Assembly: GCA_026992705.1 (NCBI GenBank)
Contig: JALWYT010000150.1
Span: 1-6,309, forward strand
Direction of reading: 5' to 3'
Length of the DNA stretch: 6,309 bases
DNA from: Thiotrichaceae bacterium
GTDB taxonomy: Bacteria > Pseudomonadota > Gammaproteobacteria > Thiotrichales > Thiotrichaceae
The notes beneath the pieces are model-generated. The model did no database searches, had not been told where the DNA came from, and saw only the letters and a program-made list of their open reading frames with translations. The position numbers and the translations under genes were made by a program. Below, piece after piece: positions 1 through 5,561 of the stretch (the stretch's first letter is position 1; every line of letters begins with the position of its first letter).

Positions 1-42
1 AAAAATATTTTTTATATAACTATTTATGTTATCAGGAAGTAG

Positions 43-56
43 TATACCGTTTATCA
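43..56 (+). repeat. 14-bp direct repeat TATACCGTTTATCA, copy 1 (upstream of the porin)
   Basis: This 14-mer occurs exactly again at 1287-1300, upstream of the multicopper oxidase. Its core CGTTTATCA (48-56) occurs a third time at 1244-1252. It contains C and G within very AT-rich non-coding DNA, so chance is a weaker explanation than for the A/T-only repeats nearby. It ends 104 bp before the porin GTG. A binding site for a shared regulator is inferred; no known operator is recognised. Confidence 0.5.
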
Positions 57-57
57 C

Positions 58-100
58 TTTTTATTAAAAAAAATATAGAGATAAACTATTTTAATAAAAA
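58..100. repeat. A/T-only 12-bp perfect inverted repeat
   Basis: The arms TTTTTATTAAAA (58-69) and TTTTAATAAAAA (89-100) are exact reverse complements separated by 19 nt. With no G or C in the stem, an RNA hairpin would be weak, so a DNA-level role (bent A-tract DNA, UP-like element or protein site) is more plausible than termination. The left arm overlaps TTTATTAAAAAA (60-71), which is found exactly upstream of the next two plus-strand genes as well. No convincing -35/-10 pair is visible in 1-160. Confidence 0.4.
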
Positions 101-160
101 ATTAATTTGTTAATGAATGTAAATCTTTTAATGTAAGTAGTATAAAAAGAGGAGAGAGGA

Positions 161-1240
161 GTGAAAAGGATTTTTATAAAGTCAGCATTAGTACTGGCAA
201 TATCAACAACACTTACTATTGCGGATGAAATGGTTGATGAGTCTGGTTTAACAGGACAAGTACGCCTTGGCTATATTAATACGAATGATAATGTAAACAA
301 TGTTGATACGTTGTCGCTAGGTGGTCATTTAGGTTATACCTCGCCTATTTATCATGGTATGAGTGCGGGTGCTGTTTTTTATACAACAAACCCCATTGCA
401 GGTATCAATACGGATGGTTTTTTCTTAGATAGCAATAACAAGGCTTATACGATACTTGGACAAGCATGGGTCAATGCAGATATAGGCAAAACATCAATTA
501 AATTAGGACGACAAGGTGTTGATACGCCATTTGCCGATACTGACGATATAGGCATGATCCAAAATAATTTTGAAGGTCTTGTTATAACGAATAATTATTT
601 TTCTAATACTGTGTTATTTGCTGCTCATTTAAGTCGTTGGGCGGGTGTTGATTCTCCACAACCTGAAAAGTTTGTTAAATTGGATAATGATCGAGGTATT
701 AATGTTTTTGGCATTAATTATCAGGCAGATAAGTGGGGATCAAAACTTTGGTATTATGATTCTCATAAGGGGACTGATATTTCTTATTTTGAGTTAGGCA
801 CTCATCCTACAGAGGAATTAGCATTTAATGCACAATATACAAATCAGAACGATACTACTACAAATGGTACAGGAAATAATGGAAGTACATGGGGAGTACA
901 AGCACTTTATATGAAAAATAATTTCACCTTTGAGCTGAGTCATAACAGTGTTTCTAGTGGAGCAGTAACTAATGGTTTTGGTGGTGGTCCATTTTTTACA
1001 TCAGGCATTGATCACACAATTGCTGATGTTAATAATCAAAAAGCAACTGCTGTTGGTATGGAATATACCTCAGATAAATGGACAGTAGGTATTCGGAAAA
1101 TCAATTTTAATAAAGGTGAAAATGAGCTTGATTTAACTGCAAGTTATCAAGTTCGAGATAATTTAGGTGCAAGCATAGAATATGCTGATATGGGTGATGA
1201 TGGACATATACTCAAAACCTTTTTGAACTATGATTTTTGA
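161..1240 (+). CDS. Outer-membrane porin, Opr/OprD-like family
   Basis: This predicted 359-residue beta-barrel porin would let small solutes or ions cross the outer membrane. Residues 1-21 form a Sec signal peptide (MKRIFIKS, a hydrophobic core, likely cleavage after TIA). The mature protein shows alternating amphipathic strands, Gly/Asn-rich loops, no cysteine, and ends in Phe (NYDF), the usual outer-membrane insertion signature. The most family-like block is residues 112-141, with KLGRQ, then TPFADTDD, then NNFEGL, resembling the conserved strand/loop of Opr/OprD-like porins. The length is slightly below the roughly 400 residues usual for OprD. The start is GTG at 161: GAGGAG at 149-154 lies 6 nt upstream and the signal peptide begins directly there; the nearest ATG upstream (132) meets a stop at once. 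The substrate is unknown. The gene stands alone, with 235 bp to the oxidase, but shares upstream motifs with it. Sure of an outer-membrane barrel, less sure of the exact porin family. Confidence 0.83.
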   Translation: MKRIFIKSALVLAISTTLTIADEMVDESGLTGQVRLGYINTNDNVNNVDTLSLGGHLGYTSPIYHGMSAGAVFYTTNPIAGINTDGFFLDSNNKAYTILGQAWVNADIGKTSIKLGRQGVDTPFADTDDIGMIQNNFEGLVITNNYFSNTVLFAAHLSRWAGVDSPQPEKFVKLDNDRGINVFGINYQADKWGSKLWYYDSHKGTDISYFELGTHPTEELAFNAQYTNQNDTTTNGTGNNGSTWGVQALYMKNNFTFELSHNSVSSGAVTNGFGGGPFFTSGIDHTIADVNNQKATAVGMEYTSDKWTVGIRKINFNKGENELDLTASYQVRDNLGASIEYADMGDDGHILKTFLNYDF

Positions 1241-1243
1241 GAA

Positions 1244-1300
1244 CGTTTATCATTGTTAATGTTGATTAAAATTTTATCAAAGAAATTATACCGTTTATCA
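1244..1300 (+). repeat. Two CGTTTATCA copies, the second within the 14-mer TATACCGTTTATCA (copy 2)
   Basis: CGTTTATCA lies at 1244-1252, four bases after the porin stop codon, and again 48 bp later at 1292-1300 inside the 14-mer copy (1287-1300) that matches 43-56. A related TTTTATCA lies between them (1273-1280 region). The cluster lies upstream of the multicopper oxidase, with copy 2 ending 175 bp before its ATG. This is too far for a typical core promoter site unless the leader is long. A regulatory role is inferred. Confidence 0.4.
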
Positions 1301-1392
1301 GCTTAGATCAGTGATTTATATGAGTTTAGACTATGTAAACAGGATGAAATCATCATAATTAGAAATAAATAGATGCACGTTAATATATTGAG

Positions 1393-1431
1393 TTTATTAA
1401 AAAAGTTAATGTTTAATGTAAGATAATTATC
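1393..1431 (+). promoter_or_regulatory. Putative regulatory region of the oxidase gene
   Basis: Three elements lie close together. TTTATTAAAAAA (1393-1404) is identical to sequences upstream of the porin and of the 4059 gene. TTTAATGTAAG (1412-1422) is identical to 127-137 upstream of the porin. GATAATTATC (1422-1431) is a perfect 10-bp palindrome. GATAAT (1422-1427) could serve as a -10 hexamer, but no good -35 is seen 16-18 bp upstream. The palindrome resembles part of a Fur box (GATAAT/ATTATC) but is too short to call. Assignment as a promoter is tentative. Confidence 0.3.
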
Positions 1432-1475
1432 AGACTTTTTAAGTATTAAGCCTGATTTAATTCAAGGAAAGAGCG

Positions 1476-3836
1476 ATGAAAAAGATATTAATTGTATTAT
1501 CGATAAGTTTAGGAGTTAGTATCTCTCTAATAACTTATCAGAATATTTCAGCGGAGGCTTCAAGTACTCCAGATAACACTACAGAAGCAACGGATACTGT
1601 TTATCAGGCAGCAGAGCCTTCTTCAACTAATAATATAGCTAAGTCGGATGAAAATGATATATTAGACCCAACAACTATACCAAAATATAAAATGCCAATG
1701 ATTATTCCCCCAGAAATGCCAAGGCGTAACGATGGAAAAGGACATGATGAGGCAGAATATGTCATTGGCTTACGACAATTTGAGCAGCAAATTTTACCAG
1801 AAGGCATGCCAAAGACAACAGTATGGGGTTATGGCTCAATGGATCATCCGGGAACGGTAGAAGAGGGGGGGACATTCAACTATCCTGCTTTTACTGTAGA
1901 AAATCAGAAGGATGTCCCTACTAAAGTTAAATGGGTGAATGATTTAATTGATAAGGATGGCAATTACTTGCCCCATTTATTTAAAGATGCTCTAGACCAA
2001 GGTGTGCATTGGGCAAATCCTACCGCAAGAAACTGTATTGATGGCAATGATCGTACTGATTGTGCTACACACAATACGGGGGATTATGAAGGTCCTGTTC
2101 CTATGGTCACTCATGTGCATGGTGCTCATGTAGGACCAGAGAGTGATGGTTATCCAGAGGCATGGTGGTTACCTAAAGCAAAAAATATACCTGAAGGTTA
2201 TGCGACCAAAGGGCGTATTTTTGATGATGCCACAGGTAGGAACACTGGTGATAAAGGATATGCTAAATATTTTTATCCTAATGACCAAGAAGAAACAACT
2301 CTTTGGTATCATGATCACTCATTAGGTATTACGCGCTTAAATGTCTATGCAGGTATGGCTGGATATTGGATTATTACTGACCCTAAAAATGGTCAAGAGA
2401 AAAATTTAAATTTACCCTCACCACGTCCTCATGTAGGAGATAAACAAGGAAATAATCCATTTGGAAAGTATTATGATATTCCATTGTTGATTCAAGACCG
2501 TAGCTTTAAGAAAGATGGAAGCTTATTTTATCCAACACACCGTTCATTCTTCCATGAAATTAAAAAAGACCAACTTCAAGTAAAATTTATGCCTGACAGC
2601 GATATGTTAGAACGCTGGAATCCAGAGGCTTTTTTTAATACGATGGTTGTAAATGGGCGTACATGGCCTTATTTCAATGTTGACCAAGGGCGATACCGTT
2701 TTCGTATTATCAATGGTGCACAATCTCGCTTTTTGAATTTATCTATGTTTGTAATGAATGAGGACGGAACAAAAGGTGAAGAAGTACCTTTCTATCAGAT
2801 TGGGGGAGATCAAGGTTTATTATCTGATGTTGTGAAAATAGAGACTGGAAAACAAACTATTTATGATGATGAAACCGGTGAAGTAACAGAAGTTACTGGT
2901 CCTGCAAAAGATGCACCCCACCCTGAGCAAGCCTTATTATTAACACTATCTGAACGTGCTGATGTTATTGTTGATTTTAGTCAATATCCTGCTGGTACTA
3001 AAATACGTATGTTTAATACAGCACCTGATGAACCGTTTGGTGGTTTCCCTTTAGAAACTGTTGCTAATCCAGAAACAACAGGGCAAGTAATGGAGTTTAT
3101 TGTGGGTGAGGATAAAGCACCTGAATTTGCTGACCCGACTAAATTAGCACTGAAAGATTACTCTGTAGGTAAGGCTGATAATATTAGACGAGTTTCGTTA
3201 AATGAAGCTGTATCAGATGAAGTTTGTGTCAAAGTTGAAGAAAATGGAACAATCCGACAACTAGATGATATTCAATCGGGTAGTGAATTTTTACGGAAGT
3301 GTGAAGAAGCATTAGGTGAACCATTTGCTCCACGCATGGCATTGTTAGGAAGTGTTTCTGGTGTTGGTCCTGAATATGAGCATGAAGGTCTTGGTTGGGG
3401 TGAAGGTATTACGGAAAACCCTGCATTAAATAGCACTGAAGAGTGGGAAATTTATAACTTTACTGAAGATGCACATCCAATACATATTCACTTAGTCAAT
3501 TTTGAGGTGATTGATCGTATTAATATGGATGGAACAGTAGGACACGGTGTTTTACCGAGTGAAAGGGGACCTAAAGATGTTGTTATTTCATACCCTGGTG
3601 AAATTGTAAAAGTTAGAGCAAAGTTTGATAAAGCAGGTTATTACGTCTGGCATTGTCACATTTTAGAGCATGAAGATAATGAAATGATGCGACCATTCTG
3701 TGTGGGTGTGCCGGGGAAAGATTGTCCTGCTGAATTATTTGATCCTGAAGATTTAGATAATCAGAATCAAAGTCGTCAATCAAGTGATACACATAATAGT
3801 AGTGAAAATATGCAAGATAAGACAAATAGTATCTGA
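1476..3836 (+). CDS. Secreted multicopper oxidase, CotA/laccase-like
   Basis: This 786-residue three-cupredoxin oxidase should oxidise a substrate at a type 1 copper and reduce O2 to water at a trinuclear cluster. All four copper motifs are intact: HVHG (H213, H215) followed by DGYPEAWW; WYHDH (H279, H281); HPIHIH (H667, H670, H672); and HCHILEHEDNEMM (H726, C727, H728, H732, axial M737). By analogy with CotA, H667, C727, H732 and M737 bind type 1 copper. The signal peptide is Sec-type (residues 1-28, cleavage near AEA), with no twin-arginine motif. A Ser/Thr/Asn-rich linker (about 29-65) precedes the domains and a polar tail (about 757-786) ends it. It is far longer than CotA (about 510 residues), with insertions near 457-485 and 580-615. 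Six extra cysteines fall in close pairs (187/196, 584/609, 742/750), fitting disulfides in the periplasm. The start is ATG with AAGGA at 1464-1468. Candidate substrates are phenolics, Mn(II), Cu(I) or bilirubin-like compounds; none can be chosen. The family is certain. Confidence 0.95.
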   Translation: MKKILIVLSISLGVSISLITYQNISAEASSTPDNTTEATDTVYQAAEPSSTNNIAKSDENDILDPTTIPKYKMPMIIPPEMPRRNDGKGHDEAEYVIGLRQFEQQILPEGMPKTTVWGYGSMDHPGTVEEGGTFNYPAFTVENQKDVPTKVKWVNDLIDKDGNYLPHLFKDALDQGVHWANPTARNCIDGNDRTDCATHNTGDYEGPVPMVTHVHGAHVGPESDGYPEAWWLPKAKNIPEGYATKGRIFDDATGRNTGDKGYAKYFYPNDQEETTLWYHDHSLGITRLNVYAGMAGYWIITDPKNGQEKNLNLPSPRPHVGDKQGNNPFGKYYDIPLLIQDRSFKKDGSLFYPTHRSFFHEIKKDQLQVKFMPDSDMLERWNPEAFFNTMVVNGRTWPYFNVDQGRYRFRIINGAQSRFLNLSMFVMNEDGTKGEEVPFYQIGGDQGLLSDVVKIETGKQTIYDDETGEVTEVTGPAKDAPHPEQALLLTLSERADVIVDFSQYPAGTKIRMFNTAPDEPFGGFPLETVANPETTGQVMEFIVGEDKAPEFADPTKLALKDYSVGKADNIRRVSLNEAVSDEVCVKVEENGTIRQLDDIQSGSEFLRKCEEALGEPFAPRMALLGSVSGVGPEYEHEGLGWGEGITENPALNSTEEWEIYNFTEDAHPIHIHLVNFEVIDRINMDGTVGHGVLPSERGPKDVVISYPGEIVKVRAKFDKAGYYVWHCHILEHEDNEMMRPFCVGVPGKDCPAELFDPEDLDNQNQSRQSSDTHNSSENMQDKTNSI

Positions 3837-3858
3837 TAGATAAGGGTCAGTTATCTAT
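3836..3858. repeat. 8-bp perfect inverted repeat just after the oxidase stop
   Basis: ATAGATAA (3836-3843) and TTATCTAT (3851-3858) are exact reverse complements around a 7-nt loop (GGGTCAG). The repeat begins on the last base of the oxidase stop codon. It could stabilise the mRNA 3' end, but the stem is AT-rich and no T-run follows, so it is not a convincing intrinsic terminator. The right arm overlaps the ATG of a 21-codon frame starting at 3857. Confidence 0.35.
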
Positions 3859-3922
3859 GAATAAAAAATGGAGTTTATTAATTTTGGTAATATCTGGATA
3901 TATAAATTATCAATTTAGATAA
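3857..3922 (+). CDS. Possible 21-residue membrane-like small ORF
   Basis: The frame reads MNKKWSLLILVISGY and ends YQFR before TAA. It has a basic start followed by a hydrophobic stretch (about residues 5-16), like a signal peptide or single membrane segment. It starts 20 bp after the oxidase stop, and AAGGG at 3842-3846 could act as a ribosome site about 10 nt upstream, though it would lie within the hairpin at 3836-3858. It may be a tiny membrane peptide, the remnant of a decayed exported-protein gene, or chance. No homologue is recognised, and at this length and AT content chance is a serious alternative. Confidence 0.2.
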   Translation: MNKKWSLLILVISGYINYQFR

Positions 3923-3992
3923 TAATAGTTAAACGGATTATTGAACTATTCTTTATTAATATAACTCCAACTTAAGATATATAATTAGGATT

Positions 3993-4027
3993 TTTATTAA
4001 AAAATTATTTTTTTATTCAGTAGTATA
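3993..4027 (+). promoter_or_regulatory. Shared upstream motifs before the 4059 gene
   Basis: TTTATTAAAAAA (3993-4004) is the third exact copy of the 12-mer found upstream of the porin (60-71) and the oxidase (1393-1404). AGTAGTATA (4019-4027) also occurs at 38-46 and 136-144 upstream of the porin. The remainder of the 3837-4058 gap is A/T-rich, and I see no strong -35/-10 pair. A shared regulatory or structural DNA role is inferred from the repetition only. Confidence 0.3.
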
Positions 4028-4058
4028 TTAAAAGAATAATTAGGGAGAATGATAGAAT

Positions 4059-4835
4059 ATGAAGAGTATTAAGACGTTAATAATGTTGGGATTGATATCA
4101 ACATTAATGATTACTATGCATAATGTATATGCAGTAGATTTACCAACAGTAAAATCAGAAGGTCAAAGTTTAGATGAGTTTATTCCTGACGGCTGGTCTT
4201 TAATGAAAAATGCAAGTATTAAAGGTGATTTAAATAAAGATGGAATTCCAGATATTGCGGCAATATTTGAGGCAAAGGAAAATATTATTCCTAGTACAAC
4301 ATCAACAGCTAATACTGATTCAGCAACTAGTGCTTCAGGAAATATTACAACACCAATAAAACCAAGAATGTTAGTTATTCTTTTTGGTAAAAAAGAAGGA
4401 GGATATACACTTTCTACTCAAGTGAATCATGGTATACTAGATAATACAGGTAGCCCTGTACTAGAAAATCCCATTGCCTTTTTAAAGATTTGGCGTGGTG
4501 CTTTGCACGTTGGTTACAAAGGTGGTGATATTGATAAGAACCATTGGGAAGTTGTTGCTCGCTTCCGCTATAAAGATAATGATTGGTATATGATGGGTTA
4601 CAAGAAAAGTAATTATATTGCTGCTACATCACAAGTTGTCAAACATGATTATAATGCAGTGACAGGGAAAATGAGGATTACGACTAAAAGCCTGAATGTT
4701 AACCCTGCTGATGATAAAGTAAAACTATCAACTCGTTGGGAGCAAATAAAAAGTGATAAAATGGTTAAACTCAGTAGTTTTGACCCTTGGACCATTATTC
4801 GTGTTGGTGGAGAAACTACAACAGCAGATCGATAG
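4059..4835 (+). CDS. Exported protein of unknown function with a DxNxDGxxD calcium-loop-like motif
   Basis: This 258-residue exported protein has no assigned function. Residues 1-25 form a Sec signal peptide with cleavage after VYA; there is no cysteine, so it is not a lipoprotein. The mature part starts with FIPDGW (42-47), then GDLNKDGIPD (56-65), in which D57, N59, D61 and D65 have the spacing of a calcium-binding loop of the dockerin/FG-GAP kind, then RMLVILFG (103-110). This order resembles a family of small periplasmic proteins (FIPxGW, GDLNxDGxxD, RxLxILF) known from several Gram-negative groups, which I recognise only from memory. A Ser/Thr-rich low-complexity insert (about 78-99) separates the blocks. 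The C-terminal half (about 140-250) is Trp/Tyr-rich and likely beta. The start is ATG at 4059, with AGGGAG at 4042-4047, a rather long 11-nt spacing. It lies 222 bp after the oxidase, probably as a separate unit, and its own terminator follows. Certain as a gene, poor as to role. Confidence 0.85.
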   Translation: MKSIKTLIMLGLISTLMITMHNVYAVDLPTVKSEGQSLDEFIPDGWSLMKNASIKGDLNKDGIPDIAAIFEAKENIIPSTTSTANTDSATSASGNITTPIKPRMLVILFGKKEGGYTLSTQVNHGILDNTGSPVLENPIAFLKIWRGALHVGYKGGDIDKNHWEVVARFRYKDNDWYMMGYKKSNYIAATSQVVKHDYNAVTGKMRITTKSLNVNPADDKVKLSTRWEQIKSDKMVKLSSFDPWTIIRVGGETTTADR

Positions 4836-4861
4836 AAATATGAAGTTTGTTTATATTCTAT

Positions 4862-4892
4862 GATAAAGCCCTTCTTAAAAAAGGGCTTTATC
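4862..4892. terminator. Bidirectional intrinsic terminator between convergent genes
   Basis: GATAAAGCCCTT (4862-4873) and AAGGGCTTTATC (4881-4892) form a perfect 12-bp stem with a 7-nt loop. The GC-rich core (GCCCTT/AAGGGC) is followed on either strand by TTTAT, a short T-tract. It starts 26 bp after the stop of the 4059 gene and lies 90 bp beyond the stop of the minus-strand DsrC-like gene. Its position and symmetry fit termination of both convergent transcripts. Confidence 0.8.
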
Positions 4893-4912
4893 AATATTAC
4901 AAGCCTTTTTTT
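4881..4912 (+). terminator. Possible second, overlapping terminator (plus strand)
   Basis: AAGGGCTT (4881-4888) can pair with AAGCCTT (4901-4907) if one G is bulged, followed by a run of T (to 4912) and TTTCTAT. It uses the right arm of the hairpin at 4862-4892, so the two stems exclude one another. It could be a back-up for plus-strand transcripts. The stem is short and imperfect, so confidence is modest. Confidence 0.35.
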
Positions 4913-4982
4913 ATTTCTATAGCTTATGAATAGTGAGATTTTTAGGCAAAATTTGGATCACTTTTAATATGGTAAAGTTACT

Positions 4983-5300
4983 TTAAACTACACTACCAAA
5001 TGATTGATCAACATTGCCTGCAGGATTTGACAATCCTGCAAGCATACAGCCTTGCGATACTGGACCTTTAGGAAATAGCCGATACAAGTATTTTTTACCT
5101 CCCTTAATATGAAATTTTTCATCGAGTGCATCAGTGAGTTCACGACGATTGATTTGTGGTTTATCATGTAATTTAAAATATCGTTGTAAAGCACGAATGA
5201 CTTCCCAATGATCAGTTGTAAGTGTGATGTTTTGTTGTTTTGCTATTTTTTCAGCATCAACAGGTCGCCACCCTTTTGGTGCATTTGGAAATTGAGCCAT
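4983..5300 (-). CDS. TusE/DsrC-family sulfur-relay-like protein lacking the penultimate cysteine
   Basis: This 105-residue cytoplasmic protein belongs to the TusE/DsrC/DsvC family, whose members carry sulfur on C-terminal cysteines for tRNA thiolation (TusE) or as a trisulfide in dissimilatory sulfur metabolism (DsrC). Family marks are HWEVIRALQRYF (31-42) and YLYRLFPKGP (71-80), then C85 and AGLSNPAG (88-95). C85 matches the upstream cysteine (CysB). The essential penultimate cysteine (CysA), 11 residues later in canonical DsrC, is Asn96 here, and the chain runs on for eight more residues after Val97 instead of ending. TusE normally keeps CysA, so this is neither a typical TusE nor a complete DsrC; it may belong to the regulatory-type DsrC relatives. 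The start is ATG at 5300, with AAGGAG (5308-5313) 7 nt upstream. It lies downstream of serS in the same direction, 261 bp away, so probably has its own promoter. Sure of the family, unsure of the function. Confidence 0.92.
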   Translation of the reverse strand: MAQFPNAPKGWRPVDAEKIAKQQNITLTTDHWEVIRALQRYFKLHDKPQINRRELTDALDEKFHIKGGKKYLYRLFPKGPVSQGCMLAGLSNPAGNVDQSFGSVV

Positions 5301-5367
5301 AGTTTTACTCCTTTATATACATATACAGTAGATTAATTATTGTTATTACCAATATAAAGTTCTAATA

Positions 5368-5409
5368 TGGAGCCGTAATTACCATAATACAGGTTTTTCA
5401 AAGGCTCCA
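5368..5409. repeat. Inverted repeat in the presumed leader of the DsrC-like gene
   Basis: TGGAGCC (5368-5374) and GGCTCCA (5403-5409) are exact reverse complements separated by 28 nt, a GC-rich pair in AT-rich DNA. Within the loop the minus strand can also pair ACC with GGT, extending the fold. It lies about 70-110 bp upstream of the DsrC-like start and about 150 bp past the serS stop. No T-run follows on the minus strand, so an operator or 5'-leader structure is more likely than a terminator. I see nothing else firm in the 5301-5561 gap, and no clear serS terminator. Confidence 0.4.
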
Positions 5410-5561
5410 AAATCAAAACTCTTTTAATACCTAGTCAATAAGTTTGGAACTGTCTATAAAGCATCAGTATATGTAAGGGAATAAAGATAAAAGGATGTGA
5501 TGGTCATACTAATAAATGGTAAACCGTGCAGCTGAATGCATTATGCTAATGTATTAATAAA

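Noticed and set aside
136..146. AGTAGTATAAA as a -10 box for the porin
   Set aside because: A start site about 7 nt downstream would fall on the Shine-Dalgarno at 149-154, leaving no usable leader, and no -35 is seen.
1262..1280. TTGAT and ATCAA half-sites resembling an FNR/CRP-type box
   Set aside because: The half-sites are 9 bp apart, whereas an FNR site has 4, and the centre is plain A/T. It is at best an imperfect palindrome.
1259..1306. 15-codon ATG frame (MLIKILSKKLYRLSA)
   Set aside because: No ribosome site, overlaps the repeated 14-mer, and its length is expected by chance.
1604..1807. Antisense open frame inside the oxidase gene
   Set aside because: It opposes a well-supported coding sequence, has no credible start context and shows no family features. 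The same applies to 3613-3825 and 4649-4894.
4983..5194. Frameshift in the DsrC-like gene explaining the lost cysteine
   Set aside because: The reading stays in register with the family through AGLSNPAG and Val97, and the Asn codon is AAT where Cys would be TGT/TGC. No single indel restores a Cys-Val-stop end.
5450..5505. 17-codon minus-strand frame (MTITSFYLYS...) in the serS to DsrC-like gap
   Set aside because: No ribosome site and no conserved features; consistent with chance.
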